From positions 47,355,272 through 47,419,271 of the forward strand of contig NC_068910.1 in NCBI RefSeq assembly GCF_023091745.1: a stretch of DNA of 64,000 bases, read 5' to 3'. Positions 1 to 10,924 of this stretch are shown piece by piece; within the stretch, counting starts at the first letter, position 1; every line of letters begins with the position of its first letter. The notes beneath the pieces are model-generated. The model was given only the letters and a program-made list of their open reading frames with translations, searched no databases and was not told the origin of the DNA. Made by a program: the position numbers and the translations under genes. Source of the stretch: Budorcas taxicolor. Taxonomy: Eukaryota; Chordata; Mammalia; Artiodactyla; Bovidae.

Positions 1-870
1 GAGAGATATTTTAAAACCTCCCACATGAGAGTATATTTGCTGTTATCTCCTTATAACCCCTGTGGTGTTTTATTTTTATATGAGAAGCCTATGCTGTTAG
101 TTTCATACAGGTACAGGACTGTTATATCTTCCAGGTGACTTGTTCCTGTTACCATTAAGCAAAATTCCTCTTTATCCCTAATAATGTTTACTGTCTTAAA
201 GTCCTTCCTATCCAGTATGAAGATTGCCGTGCCATTTGCCCCAACCCCAGATACATTCCCCGCCTTCTCTTCCCTGCTCTGGCCCACAGACTGCATCAGC
301 CAAGCTCTCTTGCCAGCTGCCTTGTGGTTAGGTCACCAGTGGGAGGCAGGAGTTGTAGAATGGAGAAGAAAGAGGTCAAGTATTTCTTGGTCCGCCCTCC
401 TCCATCTAAGCTCCATTATCTGGTGGAAGCCATGTTCCTCCATGGCTGATGGAGATCTCTCCTCGGGGTTCAAGCATACTCTGGGGTCTGACAAAACTTA
501 TTCCTCCTGTCATTTCCAGCCTGAGAGTAGCAACAGCTTCTCTCTGTTTTTCTTGCCTGTTTATTTCCTGAATTCCACCTCCCTACGTGGTTTGTCCCTA
601 AGCCATCTTATCTGGATTCTGCTGGGATGCAGGTTTTATGTGCTTTTTAAAACCACTCCATGTTTAAGGTAAATTTGTAACTGCTGATTCATGTTTGTTT
701 ATTTTCTATCATCTTATTTACTGATCTTCATTTTCTGTGCTTTATCTCTTTGTCTTTGCTTCTTTTTCCCCTCTTTCCTGCCTTTCCAAATTGAGTTTTC
801 TTTATTCCCTTGTTTTCCATTCACCAGTTTTGAATATATACATTCTATTTTTATTCTTCTGTTGGTTACT
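1..870 (-). mobile_element. Old L1 (L1M-type) fragments with interruptions
   Basis: The first ~235 bp read as antisense L1 ORF2, resembling the conserved run around a TATGCTGTTAG core. 560-870 is T/pyrimidine-rich and may be continuing L1 sequence. About 240-490 looks different and I cannot assign it. The open frame at 184-672 spans these unrelated pieces and is not a gene. Confidence 0.45.
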
Positions 871-1107
871 GTGACATAGTAAGAAATATATCTTTGGTCC
901 CTGCTCTTGGTTCCTGACACAGAGTTCCTAAATCCCTTGGAAGTTCCTAGGTGATAGAAACATCTTTTGTGCTAATGAGACAAGTCTTGCTAGACTCATG
1001 GGTGGCTGGTCACCAGGAAGGTCAAACTTGACTAGAAGCTTGGAACTTTCAGCCCCTGCCATCCTCCTGGGAGGAGAGGGACTGCAGATTGATTAATCAT
1101 CAATCAT

Positions 1108-1285
1108 AGGGACTTCTCTGGTGGCTCATTGGTAAAGAATCCACCTGCCACTGTAGGAGACACAGGTTTGACCCCTGGTCCAGGATCCACACATCGCAAC
1201 TAGAGTAGCCCCAACTTGCCATAACTAGAGAAAGGCCCACACAGCAGCCAAGACCCAGCACAGCCAAAATTAATTAAAAAGGAGT
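1108..1285 (+). mobile_element. CHR-type tRNA-derived SINE
   Basis: Starts with the GGACTTCTCTGGTGGCTCA tRNA-like head and A/B-box region, then the CHR body with CAACTAGAG and CAGCCAAGACCCAGCACAG tail motifs and an A-rich end. Internally shortened relative to the copy at 4996. Confidence 0.75.
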
Positions 1286-1319
1286 GAGTTGGGAAACATA
1301 TCCTTGTGCCAAGAGGGTG

Positions 1320-1710
1320 ACTCATCCCAATTCCACTGCCCCTGGAACATTTCTGGTTCTCACCTTATGTACTTACTTATCTGACTGTTCATCTGTATCC
1401 ATTATTATATCCTTCATAATAAATTGATAAATGTGTTTCCCTATAGCAAGTTATTAAGCCTGAGGAGAAGGTTGTGGGAACCCCCATTAGTAGCCAAGTA
1501 AATCAGAGAGCTCTGGGTGTCAACCTGAGACCGTGACTGGCATCTGAAGCAGAGGCAGTCTTGTAGAACTGAGCCCTTAACCTATATAGTCTGCGCGAAC
1601 TCCAGGCAGTTAGTATCATCACTGAATTCTGGGACATCCAGACAACACGAAGAATTAGTGTTGAGAAAAAACCTGCACACATTTGGGGTCAGAAGTGTTG
1701 AGATCAGAGG
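1320..1710 (+). repeat. Ancient interspersed repeat, family not named
   Basis: Contains phrases typical of a mammal-wide element (TGTGGGAACCCCCATT, GACTGGCATCTGAAG, GAACTGAGCCCTTAACC). A shorter relative seems present near 20440-20590. I recognise it as repetitive but cannot name the family. Confidence 0.4.
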
Positions 1711-1947
1711 AAAAATATTCTTTCCTTCCTTTTAGTTACTCTTTTGTCTTTAACATGTATGCTCTGCTATGTAAAGTATGTGCTTGATGACGATACTCTG
1801 TATCTTTATTTTACTCCCAAAGAGTACACGTTCTGTAAAATGCAGTCACTCTGATGCCCTCTCCCATCTCCCGCTTTTGCTGCGATTTATCCATTGTATT
1901 AGTTTACTCAGGTTGCCGTAACAAAATATGACACACTGGATGGCTTG

Positions 1948-2105
1948 TTGTCATGTTTAATCACTCAGTTGTGTCTGACTCTTTGCGACTCCATGGACTG
2001 TGGTCTGCCATCCTCCTCTGTCCATGGGATCCTCCAGGCAAGAATACCAGAGTGGGTAGCCATGTCCTTCTACAGGGGATCCTCCTGAACCATGGATCAA
2101 ACCTA
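1948..2105 (-). mobile_element. Bov-tA/BovA SINE
   Basis: Antisense BovA body: TGTCTGACTCTTTGCGACTCC, GTCCATGGGATCCTCCAGGC and GCAAGAATACCAGAGTGGGT are characteristic. The tRNA head is lost at the junction with the next SINE. Confidence 0.8.
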
Positions 2106-2111
2106 AGCACA

Positions 2112-2230
2112 TTCTTTTTTTTTTTTGGCTACATGGCATGTGGAATCTTAGTTCCCCAACCAGGGAATGAACTTGTGACTCTTGCAATGGAAGCATGGAG
2201 TCTTAACCACTGGACCACCAGGAAAGCCCC
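2112..2230 (-). mobile_element. CHR-1-type SINE
   Basis: A T-run followed by GGCTACATGGCATGTGGAAT and ending TGGACCACCAGGAAAGCCCC: the reverse of a CHR-1 copy with its tRNA-Glu-like head to the right. It abuts the Bov-tA copy. Confidence 0.75.
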
Positions 2231-2404
2231 GAGTTGGGTGGTTTAAACAACAGGAATTTATTTTCTCACAGTTTTGGAGACAAGAAGTCCAAGATCAAGG
2301 TGCTGTCAGAGTTAGTTTCTGGTGAGAACCCTCTTCCTGGCCTACAGACGGGCACCTTCTCTCTGTGTCCTCTCATGGCCTTCCCTGCAAGGATGAGAGA
2401 GAGA

Positions 2405-2774
2405 GAGCTAGGAAGGGGGGGTCTGGTGTTTCTTTCTCTTCTTATAATATATGTTTGGATAGTTTATCACTTGGTAAATGAATTTTTGAAGGCAACTGAA
2501 AGGTGACTGAAATGAACATTTCTACGGAGAGATCTGGTCTCACTTGATTTCATGAAATAGTCCCCAAAATAATAATAACCATGAAATGTATACACACGTA
2601 TACTCTAGCACATGCACTTTAAAAATACAAAAGCAGAACCTGTCAAGTAAGAATTTTCCCCGTTAGCCCCATATCCACATATTCCCGAGAAACTATTAGT
2701 CCAGTTCCCAGGGTGAGTCTGGGATCCATGTGGAGGTTTATGAAAATTTGAGTACATTATGTGAAATGCCGGGC
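2405..2774. other. No assigned feature
   Basis: Moderately AT-rich sequence with a short GA-rich run near 2395. I see no exon or recognisable repeat. Confidence 0.5.
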
Positions 2775-3605
2775 TGGATGAAGCACAAGCTGGAATCAAG
2801 ATTGCTTGGGAGAAATATCAATAACCTCAGATACGCAGATGACACCACCCTTATGGCAAAAAGCAAAGAAGAACTAAAGAGCCTCTTGATGAAAGTGAAA
2901 GAGGAGAGTGAAAAAGTTGGCTTTAAAACTCAACATTCAGAAAACTAAGATCATGGCATCCAGTCCCATCACTTCATGGTAAATAGATGGGGAAACAATG
3001 GAAACAGTGAGAGACTTTATTTTTGGGTTGCCAAAATCACTGCAGATGGTGACTGCAGCCATGAAATTAAAAGACACTTGCTCCTTGGAAGAAAAGCTAT
3101 GACAAACCTAGACCATATATTAAAAAGCAGAGAAACTACCAACATAGGTCCATCTAGTCAAGGCTATTGTTTTTCCAGCAGTCATGTATGGATGCGAGAG
3201 TTGGACTATAAAGAAAGCTGAGCACCGAAGAATTGATGCTTTTGAACTGGTGTTGGAGAAGACCTTGAGAGTCCCTTGGACTGCAAGGAGATCTAACCGT
3301 CCATCCTAAAGGAAATCAGTCCCGAATATTCATTGGACGGACTGATGCTGAAGCTGAAACTCCAATACATCGGCCACCTGATTAGAAGAACTGACTCATT
3401 GGAAAAGACCCTGATGCTGGGAAAGATTGAAGGCAGGAGGAGAAGGGGACGACAGAGGATGAGATGGTTAGATGGCATCACCGACTCAATGGACATGAGT
3501 TTGAGTACATTCAGGGAGTTGGTGACAGACAGGGAAGCCTGGTGTGCTGCAATCCATGGGGTTGCAAAGAGTTGGACATGACTGAGCGAATGAACTGAAC
3601 TGAAT
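2775..3605 (+). mobile_element. BovB LINE, 5'-truncated (RT to 3' end)
   Basis: The frame includes NNLRYADDTTLMAKSKEEL, the reverse-transcriptase YADD motif, then the C-terminal region ([20 protein letters not shown]) and the characteristic GACTGAGCGAATGAACTGAA 3' end. Frameshifts near 2945 and 3220 and an internal deletion break the frame, so it is dead. Confidence 0.88.
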
Positions 3606-3636
3606 AAAGGAAAGGAAAAATAAAAGAATAAGAGAA

Positions 3637-3762
3637 ATTGGGAATTCCATGATGGTTCCGTGGTTAGGACTCGACACTTTCATCCTTGTGGCCCAGATTC
3701 AGTCCCTGTTTGGGGAACTAAGATCCTCCAAGCTGAATGACATGGCCAGAAAACAAAAACTA
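3637..3762 (+). mobile_element. CHR-1 SINE
   Basis: Starts with a diverged GGGAATTCC..TGGTTAGGACTC tRNA-like head, then GTTTGGGGAACTAAGATCC and a GACATGGCCA-like end before an A-rich tail. Confidence 0.75.
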
Positions 3763-4995
3763 AAGGACCAAAAAAAAAAGAGTGGAATGGATGAATTGCT
3801 CCATTGAATTCATTTCTGTCAACGATTGTTTTCTCTCTTTCTAAAATGAACATATTTCTGTAAGGAAGAAAACAGATTTTAATGGAAGAATAAAGTAATC
3901 TCTTCTGCTTGCTCCTCAAGGCCTGGCTTCCTCATCTTGCACCCCCCAGAGTAACTCTCCAGGGGGTGCTCTAAGCCGTTGAATGTACTCAAGGGCTGTA
4001 ACATTAAGGGGAGATAGTAAAACTCATTATTGCCCTTTTGGAGAAAATAGTTTTGTTTTTTAGTTTTGGTTCACCATTTTTTAACATCTTTCTAGCCTCT
4101 TTGGGTAGTGAGGGAATGGGGAAATTTGCAAAAATGTTCTGCAAAAGATTTTCTTTCCCTGAGGTTTTACAAATTTGAAGAATGCAAATGATTGATTAAT
4201 TCTTATATGCTAAGTCTGCAGCCCTGTGTCCCTGACCTTTCTGGGCACTCTCAGAGTATTTTGCTATATCAGAGGCCCAAATAAGCACAGCTAAAAGTTT
4301 TATCAGTGTTACTGGTACTATAGATATGATGGGGATGTGTGTCGCTAACATGACTCAGCTCAGGAGTTCCCACCTCCTCAGGTACAATCATAGGGTTTCT
4401 ACCACTGTGGGTGTCCAGGATCTCAGCCAGGTTTATGTTTTCCTGGGCTATTCCTGGATGGAGTTGAATGGGACAGGGCACTCAGATAGGGACAGAACCA
4501 AGTCCCATTGGGGTGAAGGGTTTTGCTTCTTTGAGAAATCACCAGGTGAAGAGCTGAGGCATTCGAAGTGAGATTCTGCTGCAAAAATAGAAAAACTGGA
4601 GAAGGTGGAATGTTCAGCTGGTGAGACCTCAGGCTTCTGATGGTGCCTTTCACAATGGTCCTGCCCAACACAGCTGCATGGGATGGCATTCACATGGACG
4701 TCAGCCTTGGCGTCATGCAGCATGCAACCTACCCAACCAAACACACTCACCTGGGCTTGACTGGACACACAGGCTTCCCCTTAGTCCCTACTTCTTTCAC
4801 GCTTATCTCCATAACTTCTACAGGGTCAACTTCCAAGCCTGGAAATCCACGTGTCTACCTTCTTGAGCTGCTCAAACAGTCCTTGTGGGATTGTTGGAAG
4901 ACACAATCCTTCATGCCTTTAGGAACTGTGAACGGGTTATGGATGCTAATGATTCTGTCTCCCATAATGATGGGCTGTCAAGATTGTTGCTTAGG
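3763..4995. other. No assigned feature
   Basis: About 1.2 kb without a recognisable repeat or exon. Overlapping frames of 80-126 codons on both strands (4269-5020) mostly conflict with one another and show no family resemblance. Confidence 0.5.
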
Positions 4996-5333
4996 GGCTT
5001 CCCTGGTGACTCAGTGGTAAAGAATCCCCCTTGCAATACAGGAGACACGGGTTCGATTCCTGGTCCAAGAGGATCCCACGTGCTGTGGAGCAGCTGAGCC
5101 CATTTGCCACAACTATTGCACTTGTGCTCTAGAGCCCAGGGACTGCAACTACCGAGCCCGTGTGCCACAACTGCTGACGCCCCTGCACCTCGAACCTGTG
5201 CTGTACAAGGGAAGCCACTGCGCTAAGAAGCCCATGCACCACAATGAGAAGGTAGCCCTTGTTCATCGCAACTCAAGAAAACACCTGCACGGCAATGAAG
5301 AGCCAGCATAGCCAAAAATAAATAAAATTATAA
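4996..5333 (+). mobile_element. CHR-2 SINE, near full length
   Basis: GGGGCTTCCCTGGTGACTCA head, GGTTCGATTCCTGGTCC B-box-like region, repeated CACAACT.../GAGCCCGTG body units, and an AATAAATAAAAT tail. Confidence 0.85.
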
Positions 5334-5383
5334 GAAAGGATGGAGGAAATCGTTTAAAAAATTATTGTATAAATATGTATATT

Positions 5384-5396
5384 TAAACACATATAT
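5384..5396. repeat. Left target-site duplication of L1
   Basis: TAAACACATATAT, repeated exactly at 6183-6195. Confidence 0.9.
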
Positions 5397-5790
5397 TGGT
5401 GTTTTTCTTTCTGGCTTACTTCATTCTGTATAATCGGCTCCAGTTTCATCCACCTCATTAGAACTGATTCAAATGTATTCTTTTTAATGGCTGAGTAATA
5501 CTCCATAGTGTATATGTACCACAGCTTTCTTATCCATTCATCTGCTGATGGACATCTAGGTTGCTTCCATGTCCTGGCTATTATAAACAGTGCTGCGATG
5601 AACATTGGGGTACACGTGTCTCTTTCAATTCTGGTTTCCTCGGTGTATATGCCCAGCAGTGGGATTGCTGAGTCATAAGGCAGTTCTATTTGTAGTTTTT
5701 TAAGGAATCTCCACACTGTTCTCCATAGTGGCTGTACTAGTTTGCATTCCCACCAACAGTGTAACAGGGTTCCCTTTTCTCCACACCCTC
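5397..5790 (-). mobile_element. L1 (L1-BT type) inverted 5' segment, ORF2 C-terminus
   Basis: Encodes, on the minus strand, the end of ORF2p in one open frame: [16 protein letters not shown] (most of the C-terminal Cys/His motif), then [18 protein letters not shown] and [13 protein letters not shown] sequence. It is joined head-to-head to the plus-strand 3' segment at 5791, the layout left by twin priming. Confidence 0.93.
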
Positions 5791-6182
5791 TATATATATG
5801 GAATTTAGAAAGATGGTAATGATAACCCTGTATGCGAGACAGCAAAAGAGACACAGATGTAAAGAACAGACTTTTGGACTCTGTGGGAGAGGGAGAGGGT
5901 GGGATGATTTGGGAGAATGGCATTGAAACATGTATACTATCATGTAAGAAACGAATCGCTAGTCTAGGTTCGATACAGGATACAGGATGCTTGGGGCTGG
6001 TGCACTGGAATGACCCAGAGAGATGATATGGGGAGAGTGGTGGGAGGGGGGTTCAGGGTTGGGAACTCATGTACACCTGTGGTGGATTCATGTCAATGTA
6101 TGGCAAAACCAATACAATATTGTAAAGTAAAAAAATAAAATTTAAATTAAAAAAAATGAAGACATGTTCAGTTCAAAAAAAA
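5791..6182 (+). mobile_element. L1 3' segment with 3' UTR and double A-tail
   Basis: ATGGAATTTAGAAAGATGG through the G-rich GGTGGGAGGGGGGTTCAGG to TGGCAAAACCAATACAATAT and an A-rich tail. After the first A run comes TGAAGACATGTTCAGTTC and a second A run, then the right target duplication (6183-6195). Confidence 0.93.
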
Positions 6183-6213
6183 TAAACACATATATAAATA
6201 TAGAAAATATCTA

Positions 6214-6416
6214 TGGGTGGCTCAGATGGTAAAGAATCTGCCTGCAATGCAGGAGACCTGGGTTCAATCTCTGGGTTGGGAAGATCCCCTGGAGGAGGGC
6301 ATGGCAACCCACTCCAGTATTCTTGCCTAGAGAATCCCCATGGACAGAGGAGCCTGGCGAGCTACAGTCCCTGGGATTGCAAAGAGTTGGATATGACTGA
6401 GTGACTGAGAACAGCA
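6214..6416 (+). mobile_element. Bov-tA SINE, full length
   Basis: tRNA-derived head (GGCTCAGATGGTAAAGAATC, GGTTCAATCTCTGGG), BovA body (GGCATGGCAACCCACTCCAG) and the GACTGAGTGACTGAG end. Confidence 0.9.
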
Positions 6417-6535
6417 CAGTAATATTATAATGTATTATAATACACATATAATGTATGAATTGATGAATATAAATCTAGAGTTTGTGTCTAGGGCTAAGAG
6501 AGGCATAGGTAGGAACACCCAAGGGTAGGTACTAC

Positions 6536-6569
6536 GACTAGTCTCTTTTTTTTTGACTAGTCTCTTTTT
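6536..6569. repeat. 15-bp direct duplication around four Ts
   Basis: GACTAGTCTCTTTTT at 6536-6550 and again at 6555-6569, separated by TTTT. Confidence 0.95.
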
Positions 6570-6704
6570 ATAAACATTACAGCTTAGAGAGATATAATGA
6601 TTTGGCCAAGAACCCCCTAATGTGTGATAAAGGTAATTCCTAGTTTGTCTGACCCCATTATGGTGAAACTGTTCTGCCTGATTAGTGATTTCTAGTGAGG
6701 GAGG

Positions 6705-6950
6705 AGAGTAAAATGAGCTTACTGAAGTACACTTCATATACAGTAAAATGCACAAGTCTTAAATGTTTAGTTCAATGAATTTGGAATGTGTAAACACCAC
6801 ACAGTTCAAGATATAGAACATAGTCATCACTCCAGAATGTTTCATCATACCTCCTCCCAGGGGTCATCACTGTTCCGATGTCTGTCATCATGAATACGTT
6901 TTGCATGGTTTTGAACTTCATATAAAAGAAATGGCACGGTACGTACAGGC
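6705..6950 (-). mobile_element. Old L1 (L1M) 3' fragment
   Basis: Diverged antisense L1 3' region: AAACACCACACAGTTCAAGA, ATCACTCCAGAATGTTTCAT and TTGAACTTCATATAAA-type phrases of mammal-wide L1s. Confidence 0.55.
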
Positions 6951-7704
6951 TCCCAAGCGTGGCTTCTTACTCTGGGTGACGGGCGTGTGTGCTAGCGCAT
7001 GCTCATGGGCTGCTGGGTCTTGTTTGCCCTTCTTGGTGACACATTAAATATAAAGCCAGAAATGAACAACACACACTATGAATGGAGGAGCTGAGTCACG
7101 GATGTTCTGTAGATTTTTAATAGCTGAGTTTGGCGTGAGGCAACATCTCAAGTGAATTGGCTACGTTTATATTTGTTTCAAGCACAATAATGAAAATCAT
7201 TGCCTGGGTAAGGTTTATCTGTGTTTAATAACTTCCATTCTTTAATCGCATTAGATGTTCATTTGGAAGCAAAATGAATTCCATTGGAAAAGCACTTCTT
7301 GAGAAAATGCTTTATCCCACTTGATCACAATGCACACAGTAATGAGTATTGAAATCTCAAGTTTTTAAAGGCTAGGGGCCATCCTCTGTTTCTTCCGTTT
7401 CTTTATAGCACTGTGCTGGGTAGAAACGCACCTGAAGGATAAAGAGAACTGCTAGCTACTGGCCTTGAAGTGGGCAGGGAGAGTCTTGCTTTTCCCCTTT
7501 CTTTTCTCTCCTCTTTCATTAGTGTTACCATAAGTGTTGGTACAGGCAGAAAAGAGAAAGGCTTCATGTCCTGCAAATCATCTTCTCTTTTGTCTCTTAA
7601 AGGCAGAGGAACTAGGTGATACTGATTCAGGCATTGCTGTTTCCTACCTGTGTGACTTTGGGCAGGTGACACCCTTTCCGTGCCTCCAGTTCCTCAGCTA
7701 GGAA
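6951..7704. other. No assigned feature
   Basis: Unassigned sequence. An 89-codon minus-strand frame at 7403-7672 has no recognisable domain. Confidence 0.45.
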
Positions 7705-7927
7705 CTGTGATGAACATTGGGGTGCAGATATCTTTTTAAATTAGAGTTTTCACCTTTTCCGGACATATGCCCATGGCCCAGAAGTGTAATTACTGGATCG
7801 GATGGTAGCTGTATTCTTAGTTTTAAAAGGAACCTCCTTACTGTTCTCCATAGTGGCTGTTACCAGTTTACATTGCCACCAACAAGTGTATGAGGGTACC
7901 CTTTCCTCCAAATGCTCTCCAGAATTT
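7705..7927 (-). mobile_element. Old L1 ORF2 fragment
   Basis: Antisense L1 ORF2 end: GATGAACATTGGGGTGCA, CTCCATAGTGGCTGT and a CCCACCAACA-like run are recognisable despite indels. Confidence 0.7.
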
Positions 7928-7929
7928 AA

Positions 7930-8152
7930 TAAAGTTTTCTTTTCTCCAGTTTACTTTATTGTAAGAATATAGTATATAATACATATAATACACAAAATAT
8001 GTGTTAATCAACTGTTTTTGTTATTGGTAAGGCTTGTGGTCAACAGTAGGCTATTAGAAGTTAAGTTTTGGGGGTCAAAAGTTATACGCAGATTTTTGAC
8101 TGTGTGGGGGTTGGCGTCCTTAACCCCCATGTTATTCAGGAGTCAACTGTAT
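7930..8152 (-). mobile_element. Tigger1/MER2-type DNA transposon end
   Basis: ATGTGTTAATCAACTGTTTT, AGGCTATTAGAAGTTAAGTT and the terminal TTAACCCCCATG...GAGTCAACTGTA match the Tigger1/MER2 inverted-repeat end. Confidence 0.75.
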
Positions 8153-8217
8153 ATAAATACTGTAGGATATAGGCTCTCCAAAGGAGGAATTTTAGTTTTG
8201 TTCACTAACGTAAATCA

Positions 8218-8262
8218 AGAGTAATGCCTAGGACAAGGTATATATTCAATAAATATTTAAGA
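8218..8262 (+). mobile_element. L2 or MIR 3'-end remnant
   Basis: TATATTCAATAAATATTTAA resembles the shared L2/MIR terminal phrase. Short, so tentative. Confidence 0.35.
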
Positions 8263-9446
8263 TATGGGTGCAGTTTAAAAGATTTGATAAGAATACAGAT
8301 GGGGCTTTCAAAAGTAAAAATGTTCAAGACCTAAAAAGGTCTTAGAATAGCTCAGATGAGTTTTTGGATATGATCGAGGTGCTGGTTATGTTACATGTTG
8401 ATGAGAGAACTTTGATAGATTCTTTGGGCTCCAGCTGATGGCATGAAGGAGACAAAATTCAGAGGTGAATGAACCACATTTCATCAAAGCCTTTCTCAGG
8501 TTCTTCTATTTTAAAATTCTTCTGCCTCCTATTGTTATTTTTAGACAAGAGAGCTAAATGCATTCATTTGAATAATGTAATTTAAAAATGATTCTGGAGC
8601 AAAGTCAGGAAGTAGTAGTCTGCTAAGCTATACTCTTAACTTAAAATTTTAATTTTGATGTTAAAATTTAGTTAATTAAACTAAATTTAATTCTTAGTTT
8701 TAATTGTGAAGTTTTATGTTGTTTTTAAATATACAAATGTCAAGCTCTAAAGCCATCACAGTTTACATGGCATCAGTAATTATAGTGACAGCCACAGATA
8801 TTAGCATGAACTCAATACCAAAATAAATCAGACTATGGATAATGGGAATCAAAGAAGACAAGCAGTAGGACTAAATAAAGGAATATGTTTTGGCTCTTTT
8901 TTCTTTAAGTTAGTTTTTATTTTGAAATTGTAAAGGCAGAAATTGCTCTTCTGATATAAGAAAAAATATGATGAGCCAAGCAAAGGTATTTCCTGGCTTT
9001 TGCAAAATGGATGAAAACATGAGATATGGGGAAATTAAAAGTTTTCTACCCTTTATTTTTAAAGCAAAGATAAAATGTTGTAACCATATCCAAACATTGG
9101 TAGTATTTTTAGTATCTTTTCATATTTTATCAACCATTGCAATTTTAGTTTTGGCGAACTGGGCATACATATAATTTATTCATTTTTTTCTATTAGGTTG
9201 CTCACATTTTAAATAATTTTTTTTTAAAGGTAGAAGATTAAAAATAAATTTTGTATCCAGAGACCCTCTACCTGCTGGGGTTTTAGAGGACTTGACAACA
9301 TCATGTTACTGGTTGCAGGATCCAGGGATAGACAGCCTGGCACTGGCAACACGGCTATTAACTCCTTTTAGTCTTGCTGTCTGTGACGTGGGGCACTCAG
9401 CTACAGACTTTACAGGCAAGGGCTGACCTTCTCAGTGTCTGCGTGT
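8263..9446. other. AT-rich, no assigned feature
   Basis: Very AT-rich up to about 9240 (TTAAAATTTTAATTTTGATG-like runs). 9240-9446 may be an extension of the adjoining LTR-like element. No coding evidence. Confidence 0.4.
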
Positions 9447-9830
9447 GTTACAGAACCAAACTTGGGCCAGTTCACGTGACGTACAGCAAAGCCAGTCTAC
9501 TGATGTGGGGTTGTGGGGAAACTTATTGCAAAGTACCTGACAGGGGGCCAAGCAAGGAGAATGTGCAGCTCTTGCTCAAAAGATCTGAACTCCCTAGTGG
9601 CTTTCGGGCAAGGTTTTTTAAAGACAAAGTGAGTTGCAAGGTGCATGATCAGCTTGGGCACATCCTTCTGATTGGTTGGTAGTGAGATAATGGCATGATG
9701 TTTTCGGAATCTCAGTTATCAACCTGGTTCCAACTAGTCTGGTGTCTACCTACTGATAGTCAGCATGCAGTTAGCTTCTTCAACCTGGCAGGGGTTTTAA
9801 TATCTGCAAAACAATGGAAGGATATAGGTC
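9447..9830 (-). mobile_element. ERV1-class LTR (MER34-like), old solitary copy
   Basis: Read on the minus strand it runs from AGCTAACTGCATGCTGACTA through ATCTTTTGAGCAAGAGCTGC and GCAATAAGTTTCCCCACA to CAAGTTTGGTTCTGTAACA, the phrasing of a gammaretrovirus-like LTR with a weak poly(A) signal. I find no second LTR or internal genes, so it is probably a solo LTR. Family and exact ends are uncertain. Confidence 0.5.
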
Positions 9831-10009
9831 AGAATATTATCTAAAGGCCTTGAGGAGGAATAAAAAGTCCTTGAGTTTGTTTTATGGCTAAACTACTATT
9901 ATTTTGCTTGATTGACTGTTTTCCTTTATTTCTGCATTTTCTAACTTCTCTGAGAAATTAATTTTAATTTAAAATTAAAATTGCTCTTTGGAATTCGAGG
10001 TCAAAGCCT

Positions 10010-10795
10010 CTACAAATAAGAGGCAGGGGACATGGTTGGGGGAGTGTGTCCCCAGGAAAGGCCCTGCAGGGTCCTGCTGGGATTCCTATGGAAGACAACG
10101 CACCAGAAGGAAGGTCCAGGCTCTGAGGACAAGCTGCATGGACACTGCCATTCATGGAAGATGAGTTCTGGCTGCTCCAGGAAGCCCACAAGGACATGTC
10201 CTGCCCTGACAGAGTCACTTGAGCCACCATGGAGAGATGGCAAGCGCCCCCTCATACAGGACACTTACCTCTATGATGCTTCCTCAACCTGGGGCCTGGA
10301 TCCAGCAGCTGGACCAGAGTGGGCACAGAGGGCTGCCTTGGACCTGCCTCTCTGCAAAGACAACTGTCAGCCCTCATGGGAAAATTGCTGCACCTGCTTC
10401 CCCTGGGAGCGTGCTGCACGCACAATGTAACCAGTGTCCCGTGGGGCTTCCTGTCACCCCTTCGATTTCTACTTCCCACGCCTTCCATTCTACAATGAAA
10501 TCAAAAGTGGCTCCTACACTGTAAGCCAACTGCAGCCAAGGGAGAGGTCGCTGGACCCAGATGTGGTTTGTTCTGGCCCAGGGAGCCCCACGGAGGAGGT
10601 TCTATGCTATGACATTGCACTGGGGCTGTGCCCTGTGGGGCTGGCATCTCCTGCTCACTCTGCCCCTGATGGTGCTCAGATGAGCTATTTCTACCTTCTG
10701 CTACGTGGACATCCCAACTTGTTCAGCCCCACAGCACCCATACCCTCAGTTTTTGCTCAGTTGTGGGGTCTCTGGCAGTCAATTTAAATAAATAG
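10010..10795 (+). other. GC-rich block of unknown origin
   Basis: A ~780-bp stretch clearly richer in GC than its flanks. It holds overlapping plus-strand frames of 132, 101 and 117 codons and ends at an AATAAATAG poly(A)-like signal. No domain, splice pattern or repeat family is recognised. It could be an unrecognised retroelement part, a processed pseudogene remnant or a lncRNA exon. Confidence 0.3.
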
Positions 10796-10924
10796 ACACC
10801 CTTGTCACTCACACAGAAGTCTTGCAAAAGGATATATGATGGAAAGTAATCCTCCCTCCAGTGACAACTGCATTTAATCATTTCTTATAAAAATGGGATG
10901 AGAAAACCATAATTGAAAAATACA

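Larger units (their letters stand above)
1893..2400 (-). mobile_element. MaLR/MLT1-type LTR, split by two SINEs
   Basis: 1893-1947 and 2232-2400 read, on the minus strand, as the end of an MLT1-like LTR (TGTGAGAAAATAAATTCCTG, then a CCACCCA...TTTTGTTACGGCA-like end). The two parts are separated by SINEs at 1948-2230, which are therefore younger. Confidence 0.6.

Noticed and set aside
184..672. 162-codon frame near the window start
   Set aside because: Spans old L1 pieces and an unassigned stretch; no protein family recognised.
10032..10430. 132-codon plus frame as a gene
   Set aside because: A 101-codon frame overlaps it on the same strand and there are minus-strand frames too; no domain. 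Kept only as an unexplained GC-rich block.
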